From Sulfurovum sp. (lineage in GTDB: Bacteria > Campylobacterota > Campylobacteria > Campylobacterales > Sulfurovaceae), in assembly GCA_015493425.1 (NCBI GenBank), contig WGDG01000074.1, positions 1 to 13,340 of the forward strand: a stretch of DNA of 13,340 bases, in the 5' to 3' direction. Positions 13,155 to 13,340 of this stretch are shown piece after piece. The notes under the pieces were generated by a model, which saw nothing but the letters and a program-made list of their open reading frames with translations, was not told the DNA's origin and ran no database searches. The position numbers were made by a program, and so were the translations under genes. How positions within the stretch are numbered: the first letter of the stretch is position 1; every line of letters begins with the position of its first letter.

Positions 13155-13340
13155 ATGATCAAAATGATTGCAACAGCGGCAGTACTTGCCGGAACGGTTC
13201 TTTTTGCCACAGGTACGACACCTGTCAAAACACAAGATAGCGTACAGAAGAAAGCGCACATTCATTACGGCAGGATTCTGGAAAAAAAAGAAGTGATGGG
13301 ATATGACTATTTGCTCATAGAAGAAAACGGTACAAAACGC
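13155..13340 (+). CDS. N-terminal part of a small exported protein
   Basis: Only 62 residues are inside the window; the gene runs off the right edge. It starts with ATG at 13155, with GGAG (13144-13147) seven bases before it. A signal peptide (MIKMIATAAVLAGTVLFA) is followed by a polar stretch. Then comes HYGRILEKKEVMGYDYLLIEENG, the opening of a small beta-fold domain found in periplasmic proteins with GY.Y...EE.G patterns, including NrfJ-like proteins of this phylum. The family link rests on pattern memory and the fragment is too short to be sure. It is divergent from the MORN_2-like gene across a 141-bp gap. Confidence 0.65.
   Translation, partial: MIKMIATAAVLAGTVLFATGTTPVKTQDSVQKKAHIHYGRILEKKEVMGYDYLLIEENGTKR

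Noticed and set aside
1..13340. CRISPR array, tRNA, rRNA, insertion sequence or integrase
   Set aside because: No regularly spaced repeats, cloverleaf-like sequence, transposase or integrase motifs seen on either strand.

Overview
The window looks like chromosomal DNA of a Campylobacterota (epsilonproteobacterial) species, probably a Sulfurovum/Sulfurimonas-type chemolithotroph. The basis is a Campylobacter-like CmoA, a short class II DAHP synthase, an ArsS-type two-component kinase, multihaem cytochromes c, moderate to low GC with AT-rich gaps, and -10 elements without recognisable -35 boxes. The genus is an inference, because there is no rRNA or other marker gene in the window.

Layout. Left part, plus strand: cmoA (195-908), an unusual 260-bp gap carrying a duplicated cluster of TTATTCAC boxes, then the class II DAHP synthase gene (1169-2521). 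From there most genes are on the minus strand. Read in their own direction (right to left), they are: a secreted MORN_2/YwqK-like repeat protein (13013-12339); a 788-residue seven-haem periplasmic cytochrome with a haem-free N-terminal domain (12115-9749); a SPOR-domain membrane protein followed after 8 bp by trpE (9621-7478); aroE overlapping an octahaem cytochrome by 4 bp (6622-4494); and an OmpR-type response regulator overlapping its histidine kinase by 8 bp (4432-2584). A small membrane-anchored thermonuclease-like gene (6831-7382) lies on the plus strand between trpE and aroE. The window ends inside a plus-strand gene for a small exported protein (13155 onward).

How the genes fit together. 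Three aromatic-pathway enzymes (DAHP synthase, shikimate dehydrogenase, anthranilate synthase component I) lie within 7.5 kb but in separate transcription units. Two multihaem cytochromes, one membrane-anchored and one periplasmic, suggest respiratory electron transfer with an unknown acceptor or donor. The two-component system downstream of the octahaem cytochrome has its own TATAAT.

Most interesting points: (1) two copies, exactly 80 bp apart, of a three-box module built on TTATTCAC, matching the TTCAC-core DnaA box of this phylum, upstream of the DAHP synthase gene and far from any dnaA in view; (2) the seven-haem cytochrome, whose N-terminal domain has an HC-x7-CC cluster and a DxDGDG loop that I cannot assign to a characterised family; (3) two long perfect dyads upstream of that cytochrome. 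I saw no CRISPR array, tRNA, rRNA, insertion sequence or phage gene.
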